From Haliotis asinina (Eukaryota > Mollusca > Gastropoda > Lepetellida > Haliotidae): a stretch of 64,000 bases of DNA. The notes below the pieces were generated by a model. That model worked only from the letters and a program-made list of their open reading frames with translations, was not told the origin of the DNA and ran no database searches. The translations under genes were made by a program, and so were the position numbers. Below are positions 14,087 to 28,800 of the stretch, in pieces. Location: positions 51,686,753 to 51,750,752 of the forward strand of contig NC_090281.1 of assembly GCF_037392515.1 (NCBI RefSeq), read 5' to 3'. Position 1 is the stretch's first letter. Each line of letters begins with the position of its first letter.

Positions 14087-17000
14087 TTGGATATGAATGG
14101 GGTTAGGAGCTCGATGCTCTATATACATAATGTAAGGCTGATCAAGAATATATCTCATATTGGACTGAATATTAAATTGTATATGAATAGGGTTAGGAAC
14201 TCGATGCTTTATATACATAGTGTAAGGCTGATCAAGAATATATCTCATATTGGATGTGAATGGAGTTAGGAGCTCGATGCTCTATATACATGATTTAAGG
14301 CTGATCAAGAATATATCTCATATTGGATATGAATGGGGTTAGGAGCTCGATGCTCTATATACATAATGTAAGGCTGATCAAGAATATATCTCATATTGGA
14401 TATGAATGGGATTAGGAGCTCGATGCTCTATATACATAATGTAAGGCTGATCAAGAATATATCTCATATTGGATATGAATGGGGTTAGGAGCTCGATGCT
14501 CTATATACATAATGTAAGGCTGATCAAGAATATATCTCATATTGGATATGAATGGGATTAGGAGCTCGATGCTCTATATACATAATGTAAGGCTGATCAA
14601 GAACATATCTCATATTGGATGTGAATGGAGTTAGGAGCTCGATGCTCTATATACATAATGTAAGGCTGATCAAGAACATATCTCATATTGGATATGAATG
14701 GGGTTAGGAGCTCGATGCTCTATATACATAATGTAAAGCTGATCAAGAATATATCTCATATTGGATATGAATGGGGTTAGGAGCTCGATGCTCTATATAC
14801 ATAATGTAAGGCTGATCAAGAACATATCTCATATTGGATATGAATGGGATTAGGAGCTCGATGCTCTATATACATAATGTAAGGCTGATCAAGAACATAT
14901 CTCATATTGGATGTGAATGGGATTAGGAGCTCGATGCTCTATATACATAATGTAAGGCTGATCAAGAATATATCTCATATTGGATATGAATGGGATTAGG
15001 AGCTCGATGCTCTATATACATAATGTAAGGCTGATCAAGAATATATCTCATATTGGATATGAATGGGGTTAGGAGCTCGATGCTCTATATACATAATGTA
15101 AGGCTGATCAAGAATATATCTCATATTGGATATGAATGGAGTTAGGAGCTCGATGCTCTATATACATAATGTAAGGCTGATCAAGAATATATCTCATATT
15201 GGATATGAATGGAGTTAGGAGCTCGATGCTCTATATACATGATTTAAGGCTGATCAAGAATATATCTCATATTGGATATGAATGGGGTTAGGAGCTCGAT
15301 GCTCTATATACATAATGTAAGGCTGATCAAGAATATATCTCATATTGGATATGAAAGGGGTTAGGAGCTCGATGCTCTATATACATAATGTAAGGCTGAT
15401 CAAGAATATATCTCATATTGGATATGAATGGGATTAGGAGCTCGATGCTCTATATACATAATGTAAGGCTGATCAAGAATATATCTCATATTGGATATGA
15501 ATGGGATTAGGAGCTCGATGCTCTATATACATAATGTAAGGCTGATCAAGAATATATCTCATATTGGATATGAATGGCATTAGGAGCTCGATGTTCTATA
15601 TACATAATGTAAGGCTGATCAAGAATATATCTCATATTGGATATGAATGGGATTAGGAGCTCGATGCTCTATATACATAATGTAAGGCTGATCAAGAATA
15701 TATCTCATATTGGATATGAATGGGATTAGGAGCTCGATGCTCTATATACATGATGTAAGGCTGATCAAGAATATATCTTAAATTGTATATGAATAGTGTT
15801 AGCAACTCGATGCTTTATATACATAATGTAAGGCTGATCAAGAACATATCTCATATTGGATATGAATGGGGTTAGGAGCTCGATGCTCTATATACATAAT
15901 GTAAGGCTGATCAAGAATATATCTCATATTGGACTGAATATTAAATTGTATATGAATAGGGTTAGGAACTCGATGCTTTATATACATAGTGTAAGGCTGA
16001 TCAAGAATATATCTCATATTGGATGTGAATGGAGTTAGGAGCTCGATGCTCTATATACATGATTTAAGGCTGATCAAGAATATATCTCATATTGGATATG
16101 AATGGGGTTAGGAGCTCGATGCTCTATATACATAATGTAAGGCTGATCAAGAATATATCTCATATTGGATATGAATGGGAATTAGGAGCTCGATGCTCTA
16201 TATACATAATGTAAGGCTGATCAAGAATATATCTCATATTGGATATGAATGGGGTTAGGAGCTCGATGCTCTATATACATAATGTAAGGCTGATCAAGAA
16301 TATATCTCATATTGGATATGAATGGGATTAGGAGCTCGATGCTCTATATACATAATGTAAGGCTGATCAAGAACATATCTCATATTGGATGTGAATGGAT
16401 TAGGAGCTCGATGCTCTATATACATAATGTAAGGCTGATCAAGAACATATCTCATATTGGATATGAATGGGATTAGGAGCTCGATGCTCTATATACATAA
16501 TGTAAGGCTGATCAAGAATATATCTCATATTGGATATGAATGGGGTTAGGAGCTCGATGCTCTATATACATAATGTAAGGCTGATCAAGAATATATCTCA
16601 TATTGGATATGAATGGAGTTAGGAGCTCGATGCTCTATATACATAATGTAAGGCTGATCAAGAATATATCTCATATTGGATATGAATGGAGTTAGGAGCT
16701 CGATGCTCTATATACATGATTTAAGGCTGATCAAGAACATATCTCATATTGGATATGAATGGGGTTAGGAGCTCGATGCTCTATATACATAATGTAAGGC
16801 TGATCAAGAATATATCTCATATTGGACTGAATATTAAATTGTATATGAATAGGGTTAGGAACTCGATGCTTTATATACATAGTGTAAGGCTGATCAAGAA
16901 TATATCTCATATTGGATGTGAATGGAGTTAGGAGCTCGATGCTCTATATACATGATTTAAGGCTGATCAAGAATATATCTCATATTGGATATGAATGGGG

Positions 17001-19410
17001 TTAGGAGCTCGATGCTCTATATACATAATGTAAGGCTGATCAAGAATATATCTCATATTGGATATGAATGGGATTAGGAGCTCGATGCTCTATATACATA
17101 ATGTAAGGCTGATCAAGAATATATCTCATATTGGATATGAATGGGGTTAGGAGCTCGATGCTCTATATACATAATGTAAGGCTGATCAAGAATATATCTC
17201 ATATTGGATATGAATGGGATTAGGAGCTCGATGCTCTATATACATAATGTAAGGCTGATCAAGAACATATCTCATATTGGATGTGAATGGAGTTAGGAGC
17301 TCGATGCTCTATATACATAATGTAAGGCTGATCAAGAACATATCTCATTTTGGATATGAATGGGGTTAGGAGCTCGATGCTCTATATACATAATGTAAAG
17401 CTGATCAAGAATATATCTCATATTGGATATGAATGGGGTTAGGAGCTCGATGCTCTATATACATAATGTAAGGCTGATCAAGAACATATCTCATATTGGA
17501 TATGAATGGGATTAGGAGCTCGATGCTCTATATACATAATGTAAGGCTGATCAAGAACATATCTCATATTGGATGTGAATGGGATTAGGAGCTCGATGCT
17601 CTATATACATAATGTAAGGCTGATCAAGAATATATCTCATATTGGATATGAATGGGATTAGGAGCTCGATGCTCTATATACATAATGTAAGGCTGATCAA
17701 GAATATATCTCATATTGGATATGAATGGGGTTAGGAGCTCGATGCTCTATATACATAATGTAAGGCTGATCAAGAATATATCTCATATTGGATATGAATG
17801 GAGTTAGGAGCTCGATGCTCTATATACATAATGTAAGGCTGATCAAGAATATATCTCATATTGGATATGAATGGAGTTAGGAGCTCGATGCTCTATATAC
17901 ATGATTTAAGGCTGATCAAGAATATATCTCATATTGGATATGAATGGGGTTAGGAGCTCGATGCTCTATATACATAATGTAAGGCTGATCAAGAATATAT
18001 CTCATATTGGATATGAAAGGGGTTAGGAGCTCGATGCTCTATATACATAATGTAAGGCTGATCAAGAATATATCTCATATTGGATATGAATGGGATTAGG
18101 AGCTCGATGCTCTATATACATAATGTAAGGCTGATCAAGAATATATCTCATATTGGATATGAATGGGATTAGGAGCTCGATGCTCTATATACATAATGTA
18201 AGGCTGATCAAGAATATATCTCATATTGGATATGAATGGCATTAGGAGCTCGATGTTCTATATACATAATGTAAGGCTGATCAAGAATATATCTCATATT
18301 GGATATGAATGGGATTAGGAGCTCGATGCTCTATATACATAATGTAAGGCTGATCAAGAATATATCTCATATTGGATATGAATGGGATTAGGAGCTCGAT
18401 GCTCTATATACATGATGTAAGGCTGATCAAGAATATATCTTAAATTGTATATGAATAGGGTTAGCAACTCGATGCTTTATATACATAATGTAAGGCTGAT
18501 CAAGAACATATCTCATATTGGATATGAATGGGGTTAGGAGCTCGATGCTCTATATACATAATGTAAGGCTGATCAAGAATATATCTCATATTGGACTGAA
18601 TATTAAATTGTATATGAATAGGGTTAGGAACTCGATGCTTTATATACATAGTGTAAGGCTGATCAAGAATATATCTCATATTGGATGTGAATGGAGTTAG
18701 GAGCTCGATGCTCTATATACATGATTTAAGGCTGATCAAGAATATATCTCATATTGGATATGAATGGGGTTAGGAGCTCGATGCTCTATATACATAATGT
18801 AAGGCTGATCAAGAATATATCTCATATTGGATATGAATGGGATTAGGAGCTCGATGCTCTATATACATAATGTAAGGCTGATCAAGAATATATCTCATAT
18901 TGGATATGAATGGGGTTAGGAGCTCGATGCTCTATATACATAATGTAAGGCTGATCAAGAATATATCTCATATTGGATATGAATGGGATTAGGAGCTCGA
19001 TGCTCTATATACATAATGTAAGGCTGATCAAGAACATATCTCATATTGGATGTGAATGGGATTAGGAGCTCGATGCTCTATATACATAATGTAAGGCTGA
19101 TCAAGAACATATCTCATATTGGATATGAATGGGATTAGGAGCTCGATGCTCTATATACATAATGTAAGGCTGATCAAGAATATATCTCATATTGGATATG
19201 AATGGGGTTAGGAGCTCGATGCTCTATATACATAATGTAAGGCTGATCAAGAATATATCTCATATTGGATATGAATGGAGTTAGGAGCTCGATGCTCTAT
19301 ATACATAATGTAAGGCTGATCAAGAATATATCTCATATTGGATATGAATGGAGTTAGGAGCTCGATGCTCTATATACATGATTTAAGGCTGATCAAGAAT
19401 ATATCTCATA
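14087..19410 (+). repeat. 2662-bp higher-order repeat (36 monomers)
   Basis: Markers recur at 2662 bp, which is 34 x 73 + 2 x 90. The 90-bp monomers at 14138 and 15907 recur at 16800 and 18569. ATGTAAAG is at 14731 and 17393; ATGAAAGG at 15351 and 18013; TGAATGGC at 15571 and 18233. This is a clear 36-monomer higher-order unit in about two copies. Confidence 0.85.
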
Positions 19411-22400
19411 TTGGATATGAATGGGGTTAGGAGCTCGATGCTCTATATACATAATGTAAGGCTGATCAAGAATATATCTCATATTGGATATGAAAGGGGT
19501 TAGGAGCTCGATGCTCTATATACATAATGTAAGGCTGATCAAGAATATATCTCATATTGGATATGAATGGGATTAGGAGCTCGATGCTCTATATACATAA
19601 TGTAAGGCTGATCAAGAATATATCTCATATTGGATATGAATGGGATTAGGAGCTCGATGCTCTATATACATAATGTAAGGCTGATCAAGAATATATCTCA
19701 TATTGGATATGAATGGCATTAGGAGCTCGATGTTCTATATACATAATGTAAGGCTGATCAAGAATATATCTCATATTGGATATGAATGGGATTAGGAGCT
19801 CGATGCTCTATATACATAATGTAAGGCTGATCAAGAATATATCTCATATTGGATATGAATGGGATTAGGAGCTCGATGCTCTATATACATGATGTAAGGC
19901 TGATCAAGAATATATCTTAAATTGTATATGAATAGGGTTAGCAACTCGATGCTTTATATACATAATGTAAGGCTGATCAAGAACATATCTCATATTGGAT
20001 ATGAATGGGGTTAGGAGCTCGATGCTCTATATACATAATGTAAGGCTGATCAAGAATATATCTCATACTGGACTGAATATTAAATTGTATATGAATAGGG
20101 TTAGGAACTCGATGCTTTATATACATAGTGTAAGGCTGATCAAGAATATATCTCATATTGGATGTGAATGGAGTTAGGAGCTCGATGCTCTATATACATA
20201 ATGTAAGGCTGATCAAGAATATATCTCATATTGGATATGAATGGGATTAGGAGCTCGATGTTCTATATACATAATGTAAGGCTGATCAAGAATATATCTC
20301 ATATTGGATATGAAAGGGGTTAGGAGCTCGATGCTCTATATACATAATGTAAGGCTGATCAAGAATATATCTCATATTGGATATGAATGGGATTAGGAGC
20401 TCGATGCTCTATATACATAATGTAAGGCTGATCAAGAATATATCTCATATTGGATATGAATGGGATTAGGAGCTCGATGCTCTATATACATAATGTAAGG
20501 CTGATCAAGAATATATCTCATATTGGATATGAATGGCATTAGGAGCTCGATGTTCTATATACATAATGTAAGGCTGATCAAGAATATATCTCATATTGGA
20601 TATGAATGGGATTAGGAGCTCGATGCTCTATATACATAATGTAAGGCTGATCAAGAATATATCTCATATTGGATATGAATGGGATTAGGAGCTCGATGCT
20701 CTATATACATGATGTAAGGCTGATCAAGAATATATCTTAAATTGTATATGAATAGGGTTAGCAACTCGATGCTTTATATACATAATGTAAGGCTGATCAA
20801 GAACATATCTCATATTGGATATGAATGGGGTTAGGAGCTCGATGCTCTATATACATAATGTAAGGCTGATCAAGAATATATCTCATATTGGACTGAATAT
20901 TAAATTGTATATGAATAGGGTTAGGAACTCGATGCTTTATATACATAGTGTAAGGCTGATCAAGAATATATCTCATATTGGATGTGAATGGAGTTAGGAG
21001 CTCGATGCTCTATATACATGATTTAAGGCTGATCAAGAATATATCTCATATTGGATATGAATGGGGTTAGGAGCTCGATGCTCTATATACATAATGTAAG
21101 GCTGATCAAGAATATATCTCATATTGGATATGAATGGGATTAGGAGCTCGATGCTCTATATACATAATGTAAGGCTGATCAAGAATATATCTCATATTGG
21201 ATGTGAATGGGGTTAGGAGCTCGATGCTCTATATACATAATGTAAGGCTGATCAAGAATATATCTCATATTGGATATGAATGGGATTAGGAGCTCGATGC
21301 TCTATATACATAATGTAAGGCTGATCAAGAACATATCTCATATTGGATGTGAATGGAGTTAGGAGCTCGATGCTCTATATACATAATGTAAGGCTGATCA
21401 AGAACATATCTCATATTGGATATGAATGGGGTTAGGAGCTCGATGCTCTATATACATAATGTAAAGCTGATCAAGAATATATCTCATATTGGATATGAAT
21501 GGGGTTAGGAGCTCGATGCTCTATATACATAATGTAAGGCTGATCAAGAACATATCTCATATTGGATATGAATGGGATTAGGAGCTCGATGCTCTATATA
21601 CATAATGTAAGGCTGATCAAGAACATATCTCATATTGGATGTGAATGGAGTTAGGAGCTCGATGCTCTATATACATAATGTAAGGCTGATCAAGAACATA
21701 TCTCATATTGGATATGAATGGGGTTAGGAGCTCGATGCTCTATATATATAATGTAAGGCTGATCAAGAATATATCTCATATTGGATATGAATGGGGTTAG
21801 GAGCTCGATGCTCTATATACATGATGTAAGGTTGATCAAGAATATATCTCATATTGGATATGAATGGGATTAGGAGCTCGATGCTCTATATACATGATGT
21901 AAGGCTGATCAAGAACATATCTCATATTGGATATGAATGGGGTTAGGAGCTCGATGCTCTATATACATGATGTAAGGTTGATCAAGAATATATCTCATAT
22001 TGGATATGAATGGGGTTAGGAGCTCGATGCTCTATATACATAATGTAAGGCTGATGAAGAATATATCTCATATTGGATATGAATGGAGTTAGGAGCTCGA
22101 TGCTCTATATACATAATGTAAGACAGATCAAGAACATATCTCATATTGGATATGAATGGGGTTAGGAGCTCGATGCTCTATATACATAATGTAAGGCTGA
22201 TCAAGAACATATCTCATATTGGATATGAATGGGGTTAAGAGCTCGATGCTCTATATACATGATGTAAGACTCATCAAGAATATATCTCATATTGGATATG
22301 AATGGGATTAGGAGCTCGATGCTCTATATACATAATGTAAGGCTGATCAAGAATATATCTCATATTGGATATGAATGGGATTAGGAGCTCGATGCTCTAT

Positions 22401-25400
22401 ATACATGATGTAAGGCTGATCAAGAATATATCTCATATTGGATATGAATGGGGTTAGGAGCTCGATGCTCTATATACATAATGTAAGGCTGATCAAGAAT
22501 ATATCTCATATTGGATATGAATGGAGTTAGGAGCTCGATGCTCTATATACATAATGTAAGGCTGATCAAGAATATATCTCATATTGGATATGAATGGGAT
22601 TAGGAGCTCGATGCTCTATATACATAATGTAAGGCTGATCAAGAATATATCTCATATTGGATATGAATGGGATTAGGAGCTCGATGCTCTATATACATGA
22701 TGTAAGGCTGATCAAGAATATATCTTAAATTGTATATGAATAGGGTTAGCAACTCGATGCTTTATATACATAATGTAAGGCTGATCAAGAACATATCTCA
22801 TATTGGATATGAATGGGGTTAGGAGCTCGATGCTCTATATACATAATGTAAGGCTGATCAAGAATATATCTCATATTGGACTGAATATTAAATTGTATAT
22901 GAATAGGGTTAGGAACTCGATGCTTTATATACATAGTGTAAGGCTGATCAAGAATATATCTCATATTGGATGTGAATGGAGTTAGGAGCTCGATGCTCTA
23001 TATACATGATTTAAGGCTGATCAAGAATATATCTCATATTGGATATGAATGGGGTTAGGAGCTCGATGCTCTATATACATAATGTAAGGCTGATCAAGAA
23101 TATATCTCATATTGGATATGAATGGGATTAGGAGCTCGATGCTCTATATACATAATGTAAGGCTGATCAAGAATATATCTCATATTGGATATGAATGGGG
23201 TTAGGAGCTCGATGCTCTATATACATAATGTAAGGCTGATCAAGAATATATCTCATATTGGATATGAATGGGATTAGGAGCTCGATGCTCTATATACATA
23301 ATGTAAGGCTGATCAAGAACATATCTCATATTGGATGTGAATGGGATTAGGAGCTCGATGCTCTATATACATAATGTAAGGCTGATCAAGAACATATCTC
23401 ATATTGGATATGAATGGGATTAGGAGCTCGATGCTCTATATACATAATGTAAGGCTGATCAAGAATATATCTCATATTGGATATGAATGGGGTTAGGAGC
23501 TCGATGCTCTATATACATAATGTAAGGCTGATCAAGAATATATCTCATATTGGATATGAATGGAGTTAGGAGCTCGATGCTCTATATACATAATGTAAGG
23601 CTGATCAAGAATATATCTCATATTGGATATGAATGGAGTTAGGAGCTCGATGCTCTATATACATGATTTAAGGCTGATCAAGAACATATCTCATATTGGA
23701 TATGAATGGGGTTAGGAGCTCGATGCTCTATATACATAATGTAAGGCTGATCAAGAATATATCTCATATTGGACTGAATATTAAATTGTATATGAATAGG
23801 GTTAGGAACTCGATGCTTTATATACATAGTGTAAGGCTGATCAAGAATATATCTCATATTGGATGTGAATGGAGTTAGGAGCTCGATGCTCTATATACAT
23901 GATTTAAGGCTGATCAAGAATATATCTCATATTGGATATGAATGGGGTTAGGAGCTCGATGCTCTATATACATAATGTAAGGCTGATGAAGAATATATCT
24001 CATATTGGATATGAATGGGATTAGGAGCTCGATGCTCTATATACATAATGTAAGGCTGATCAAGAATATATCTCATATTGGATATGAATGGGGTTAGGAG
24101 CTCGATGCTCTATATACATAATGTAAGGCTGATCAAGAATATATCTCATATTGGATATGAATGGGATTAGGAGCTCGATGCTCTATATACATAATGTAAG
24201 GCTGATCAAGAACATATCTCATATTGGATGTGAATGGAGTTAGGAGCTCGATGCTCTATATACATAATGTAAGGCTGATCAAGAACATATCTCATTTTGG
24301 ATATGAATGGGGTTAGGAGCTCGATGCTCTATATACATAATGTAAAGCTGATCAAGAATATATCTCATATTGGATATGAATGGGGTTAGGAGCTCGATGC
24401 TCTATATACATAATGTAAGGCTGATCAAGAACATATCTCATATTGGATATGAATGGGATTAGGAGCTCGATGCTCTATATACATAATGTAAGGCTGATCA
24501 AGAACATATCTCATATTGGATGTGAATGGGATTAGGAGCTCGATGCTCTATATACATAATGTAAGGCTGATCAAGAATATATCTCATATTGGATATGAAT
24601 GGGATTAGGAGCTCGATGCTCTATATACATAATGTAAGGCTGATCAAGAATATATCTCATATTGGATATGAATGGGGTTAGGAGCTCGATGCTCTATATA
24701 CATAATGTAAGGCTGATCAAGAATATATCTCATATTGGATATGAATGGAGTTAGGAGCTCGATGCTCTATATACATAATGTAAGGCTGATCAAGAATATA
24801 TCTCATATTGGATATGAATGGAGTTAGGAGCTCGATGCTCTATATACATGATTTAAGGCTGATCAAGAATATATCTCATATTGGATATGAATGGGGTTAG
24901 GAGCTCGATGCTCTATATACATAATGTAAGGCTGATCAAGAATATATCTCATATTGGATATGAAAGGGGTTAGGAGCTCGATGCTCTATATACATAATGT
25001 AAGGCTGATCAAGAATATATCTCATATTGGATATGAATGGGATTAGGAGCTCGATGCTCTATATACATAATGTAAGGCTGATCAAGAATATATCTCATAT
25101 TGGATATGAATGGGATTAGGAGCTCGATGCTCTATATACATAATGTAAGGCTGATCAAGAATATATCTCATATTGGATATGAATGGCATTAGGAGCTCGA
25201 TGTTCTATATACATAATGTAAGGCTGATCAAGAATATATCTCATATTGGATATGAATGGGATTAGGAGCTCGATGCTCTATATACATAATGTAAGGCTGA
25301 TCAAGAATATATCTCATATTGGATATGAATGGGATTAGGAGCTCGATGCTCTATATACATGATGTAAGGCTGATCAAGAATATATCTTAAATTGTATATG

Positions 25401-28400
25401 AATAGGGTTAGCAACTCGATGCTTTATATACATAATGTAAGGCTGATCAAGAACATATCTCATATTGGATATGAATGGGGTTAGGAGCTCGATGCTCTAT
25501 ATACATAATGTAAGGCTGATCAAGAATATATCTCATATTGGACTGAATATTAAATTGTATATGAATAGGGTTAGGAACTCGATGCTTTATATACATAGTG
25601 TAAGGCTGATCAAGAATATATCTCATATTGGATGTGAATGGAGTTAGGAGCTCGATGCTCTATATACATGATTTAAGGCTGATCAAGAATATATCTCATA
25701 TTGGATATGAATGGGGTTAGGAGCTCGATGCTCTATATACATAATGTAAGGCTGATCAAGAATATATCTCATATTGGATATGAATGGGATTAGGAGCTCG
25801 ATGCTCTATATACATAATGTAAGGCTGATCAAGAATATATCTCATATTGGATATGAATGGGGTTAGGAGCTCGATGCTCTATATACATAATGTAAGGCTG
25901 ATCAAGAATATATCTCATATTGGATATGAATGGGATTAGGAGTTCGATGCTCTATATACATAATGTAAGGCTGATCAAGAACATATCTCATATTGGATGT
26001 GAATGGGATTAGGAGCTCGATGCTCTATATACATAATGTAAGGCTGATCAAGAACATATCTCATATTGGATATGAATGGGATTAGGAGCTCGATGCTCTA
26101 TATACATAATGTAAGGCTGATCAAGAATATATCTCATATTGGATATGAATGGGGTTAGGAGCTCGATGCTCTATATACATAATGTAAGGCTGATCAAGAA
26201 TATATCTCATATTGGATATGAATGGAGTTAGGAGCTCGATGCTCTATATACATAATGTAAGGCTGATCAAGAATATATCTCATATTGGATATGAATGGAG
26301 TTAGGAGCTCGATGCTCTATATACATGATTTAAGGCTGATCAAGAATATATCTCATATTGGATATGAATGGGGTTAGGAGCTCGATGCTCTATATACATA
26401 ATGTAAGGCTGATCAAGAATATATCTCATATTGGATATGAAAGGGGTTAGGAGCTCGATGCTCTATATACATAATGTAAGGCTGATCAAGAATATATCTC
26501 ATATTGGATATGAATGGGATTAGGAGCTCGATGCTCTATATACATAATGTAAGGCTGATCAAGAATATATCTCATATTGGATATGAATGGGATTAGGAGC
26601 TCGATGCTCTATATACATAATGTAAGGCTGATCAAGAATATATCTCATATTGGATATGAATGGCATTAGGAGCTCGATGTTCTATATACATAATGTAAGG
26701 CTGATCAAGAATATATCTCATATTGGATATGAATGGGATTAGGAGCTCGATGCTCTATATACATAATGTAAGGCTGATCAAGAATATATCTCATATTGGA
26801 TATGAATGGGATTAGGAGCTCGATGCTCTATATACATGATGTAAGGCTGATCAAGAATATATCTTAAATTGTATATGAATAGGGTTAGCAACTCGATGCT
26901 TTATATACATAATGTAAGGCTGATCAAGAACATATCTCATATTGGATATGAATGGGGTTAGGAGCTCGATGCTCTATATACATAATGTAAGGCTGATCAA
27001 GAATATATCTCATATTGGACTGAATATTAAATTGTATATGAATAGGGTTAGGAACTCGATGCTTTATATACATAGTGTAAGGCTGATCAAGAATATATCT
27101 CATATTGGATGTGAATGGAGTTAGGAGCTCGATGCTCTATATACATGATTTAAGGCTGATCAAGAATATATCTCATATTGGATATGAATGGGGTTAGGAG
27201 CTCGATGCTCTATATACATAATGTAAGGCTGATCAAGAATATATCTCATATTGGATATGAATGGGATTAGGAGCTCGATGCTCTATATACATAATGTAAG
27301 GCTGATCAAGAATATATCTCATATTGGATGTGAATGGGGTTAGGAGCTCGATGCTCTATATACATAATGTAAGGCTGATCAAGAATATATCTCATATTGG
27401 ATATGAATGGGATTAGGAGCTCGATGCTCTATATACATAATGTAAGGCTGATCAAGAACATATCTCATATTGGATGTGAATGGAGTTAGGAGCTCGATGC
27501 TCTATATACATAATGTAAGGCTGATCAAGAACATATCTCATATTGGATATGAATGGGGTTAGGAGCTCGATGCTCTATATACATAATGTAAAGCTGATCA
27601 AGAATATATCTCATATTGGATATGAATGGGGTTAGGAGCTCGATGCTCTATATACATAATGTAAGGCTGATCAAGAACATATCTCATATTGGATATGAAT
27701 GGGATTAGGAGCTCGATGCTCTATATACATAATGTAAGGCTGATCAAGAACATATCTCATATTGGATGTGAATGGAGTTAGGAGCTCGATGCTCTATATA
27801 CATAATGTAAGGCTGATCAAGAACATATCTCATATTGGATATGAATGGGGTTAGGAGCTCGATGCTCTATATATATAATGTAAGGCTGATCAAGAATATA
27901 TCTCATATTGGATATGAATGGGGTTAGGAGCTCGATGCTCTATATACATGATGTAAGGTTGATCAAGAATATATCTCATATTGGATATGAATGGGATTAG
28001 GAGCTCGATGCTCTATATACATGATGTAAGGCTGATCAAGAACATATCTCATATTGGATATGAATGGGGTTAGGATCTCGATGCTCTATATACATGATGT
28101 AAGGTTGATCAAGAATATATCTCATATTGGATATGAATGGGGTTAGGAGCTCGATGCTCTATATACATAATGTAAGGCTGATGAAGAATATATCTCATAT
28201 TGGATATGAATGGAGTTAGGAGCTCGATGCTCTATATACATAATGTAAGACAGATCAAGAACATATCTCATATTGGATATGAATGGGGTTAGGAGCTCGA
28301 TGCTCTATATACATAATGTAAGGCTGATCAAGAACATATCTCATATTGGATATGAATGGGGTTAAGAGCTCGATGCTCTATATACATGATGTAAGACTCA

Positions 28401-28800
28401 TCAAGAATATATCTCATATTGGATATGAATGGGATTAGGAGCTCGATGCTCTATATACATAATGTAAGGCTGATCAAGAATATATCTCATATTGGATATG
28501 AATGGGATTAGGAGCTCGATGCTCTATATACATGATGTAAGGCTGATCAAGAATATATCTCATATTGGATATGAATGGGGTTAGGAGCTCGATGCTCTAT
28601 ATACATAATGTAAGGCTGATCAAGAATATATCTCATATTGGATATGAATGGAGTTAGGAGCTCGATGCTCTATATACATAATGTAAGGCTGATCAAGAAT
28701 ATATCTCATATTGGATATGAATGGGGTTAGGAGCTCGATGCTCTATATACATGATTTAAGGCTGATCAAGAATATATCTCATATTGGATATGAATGGGGT
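15850..28800 (+). repeat. Large tandem duplication of ~6.9 kb inside the array
   Basis: Landmarks between 15.9 and 20.1 kb recur 6947 bp downstream: the 90-bp monomers at 15907, 16800, 18569 and 20046 match 22854, 23747, 25516 and 26993, and TATCTCATTT at 17341 matches 24288. Landmarks from 20.8 to 22.6 kb recur 6127 bp downstream: AGACAGATCA at 22121 and 28248, GGGGTTAAGA at 22231 and 28358. The two offsets differ by 820 bp, exactly the spacing of the 19,995 and 20,815 repeats. The first copy therefore carries an extra 820-bp internal duplication, or the second lost it. Confidence 0.8.
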
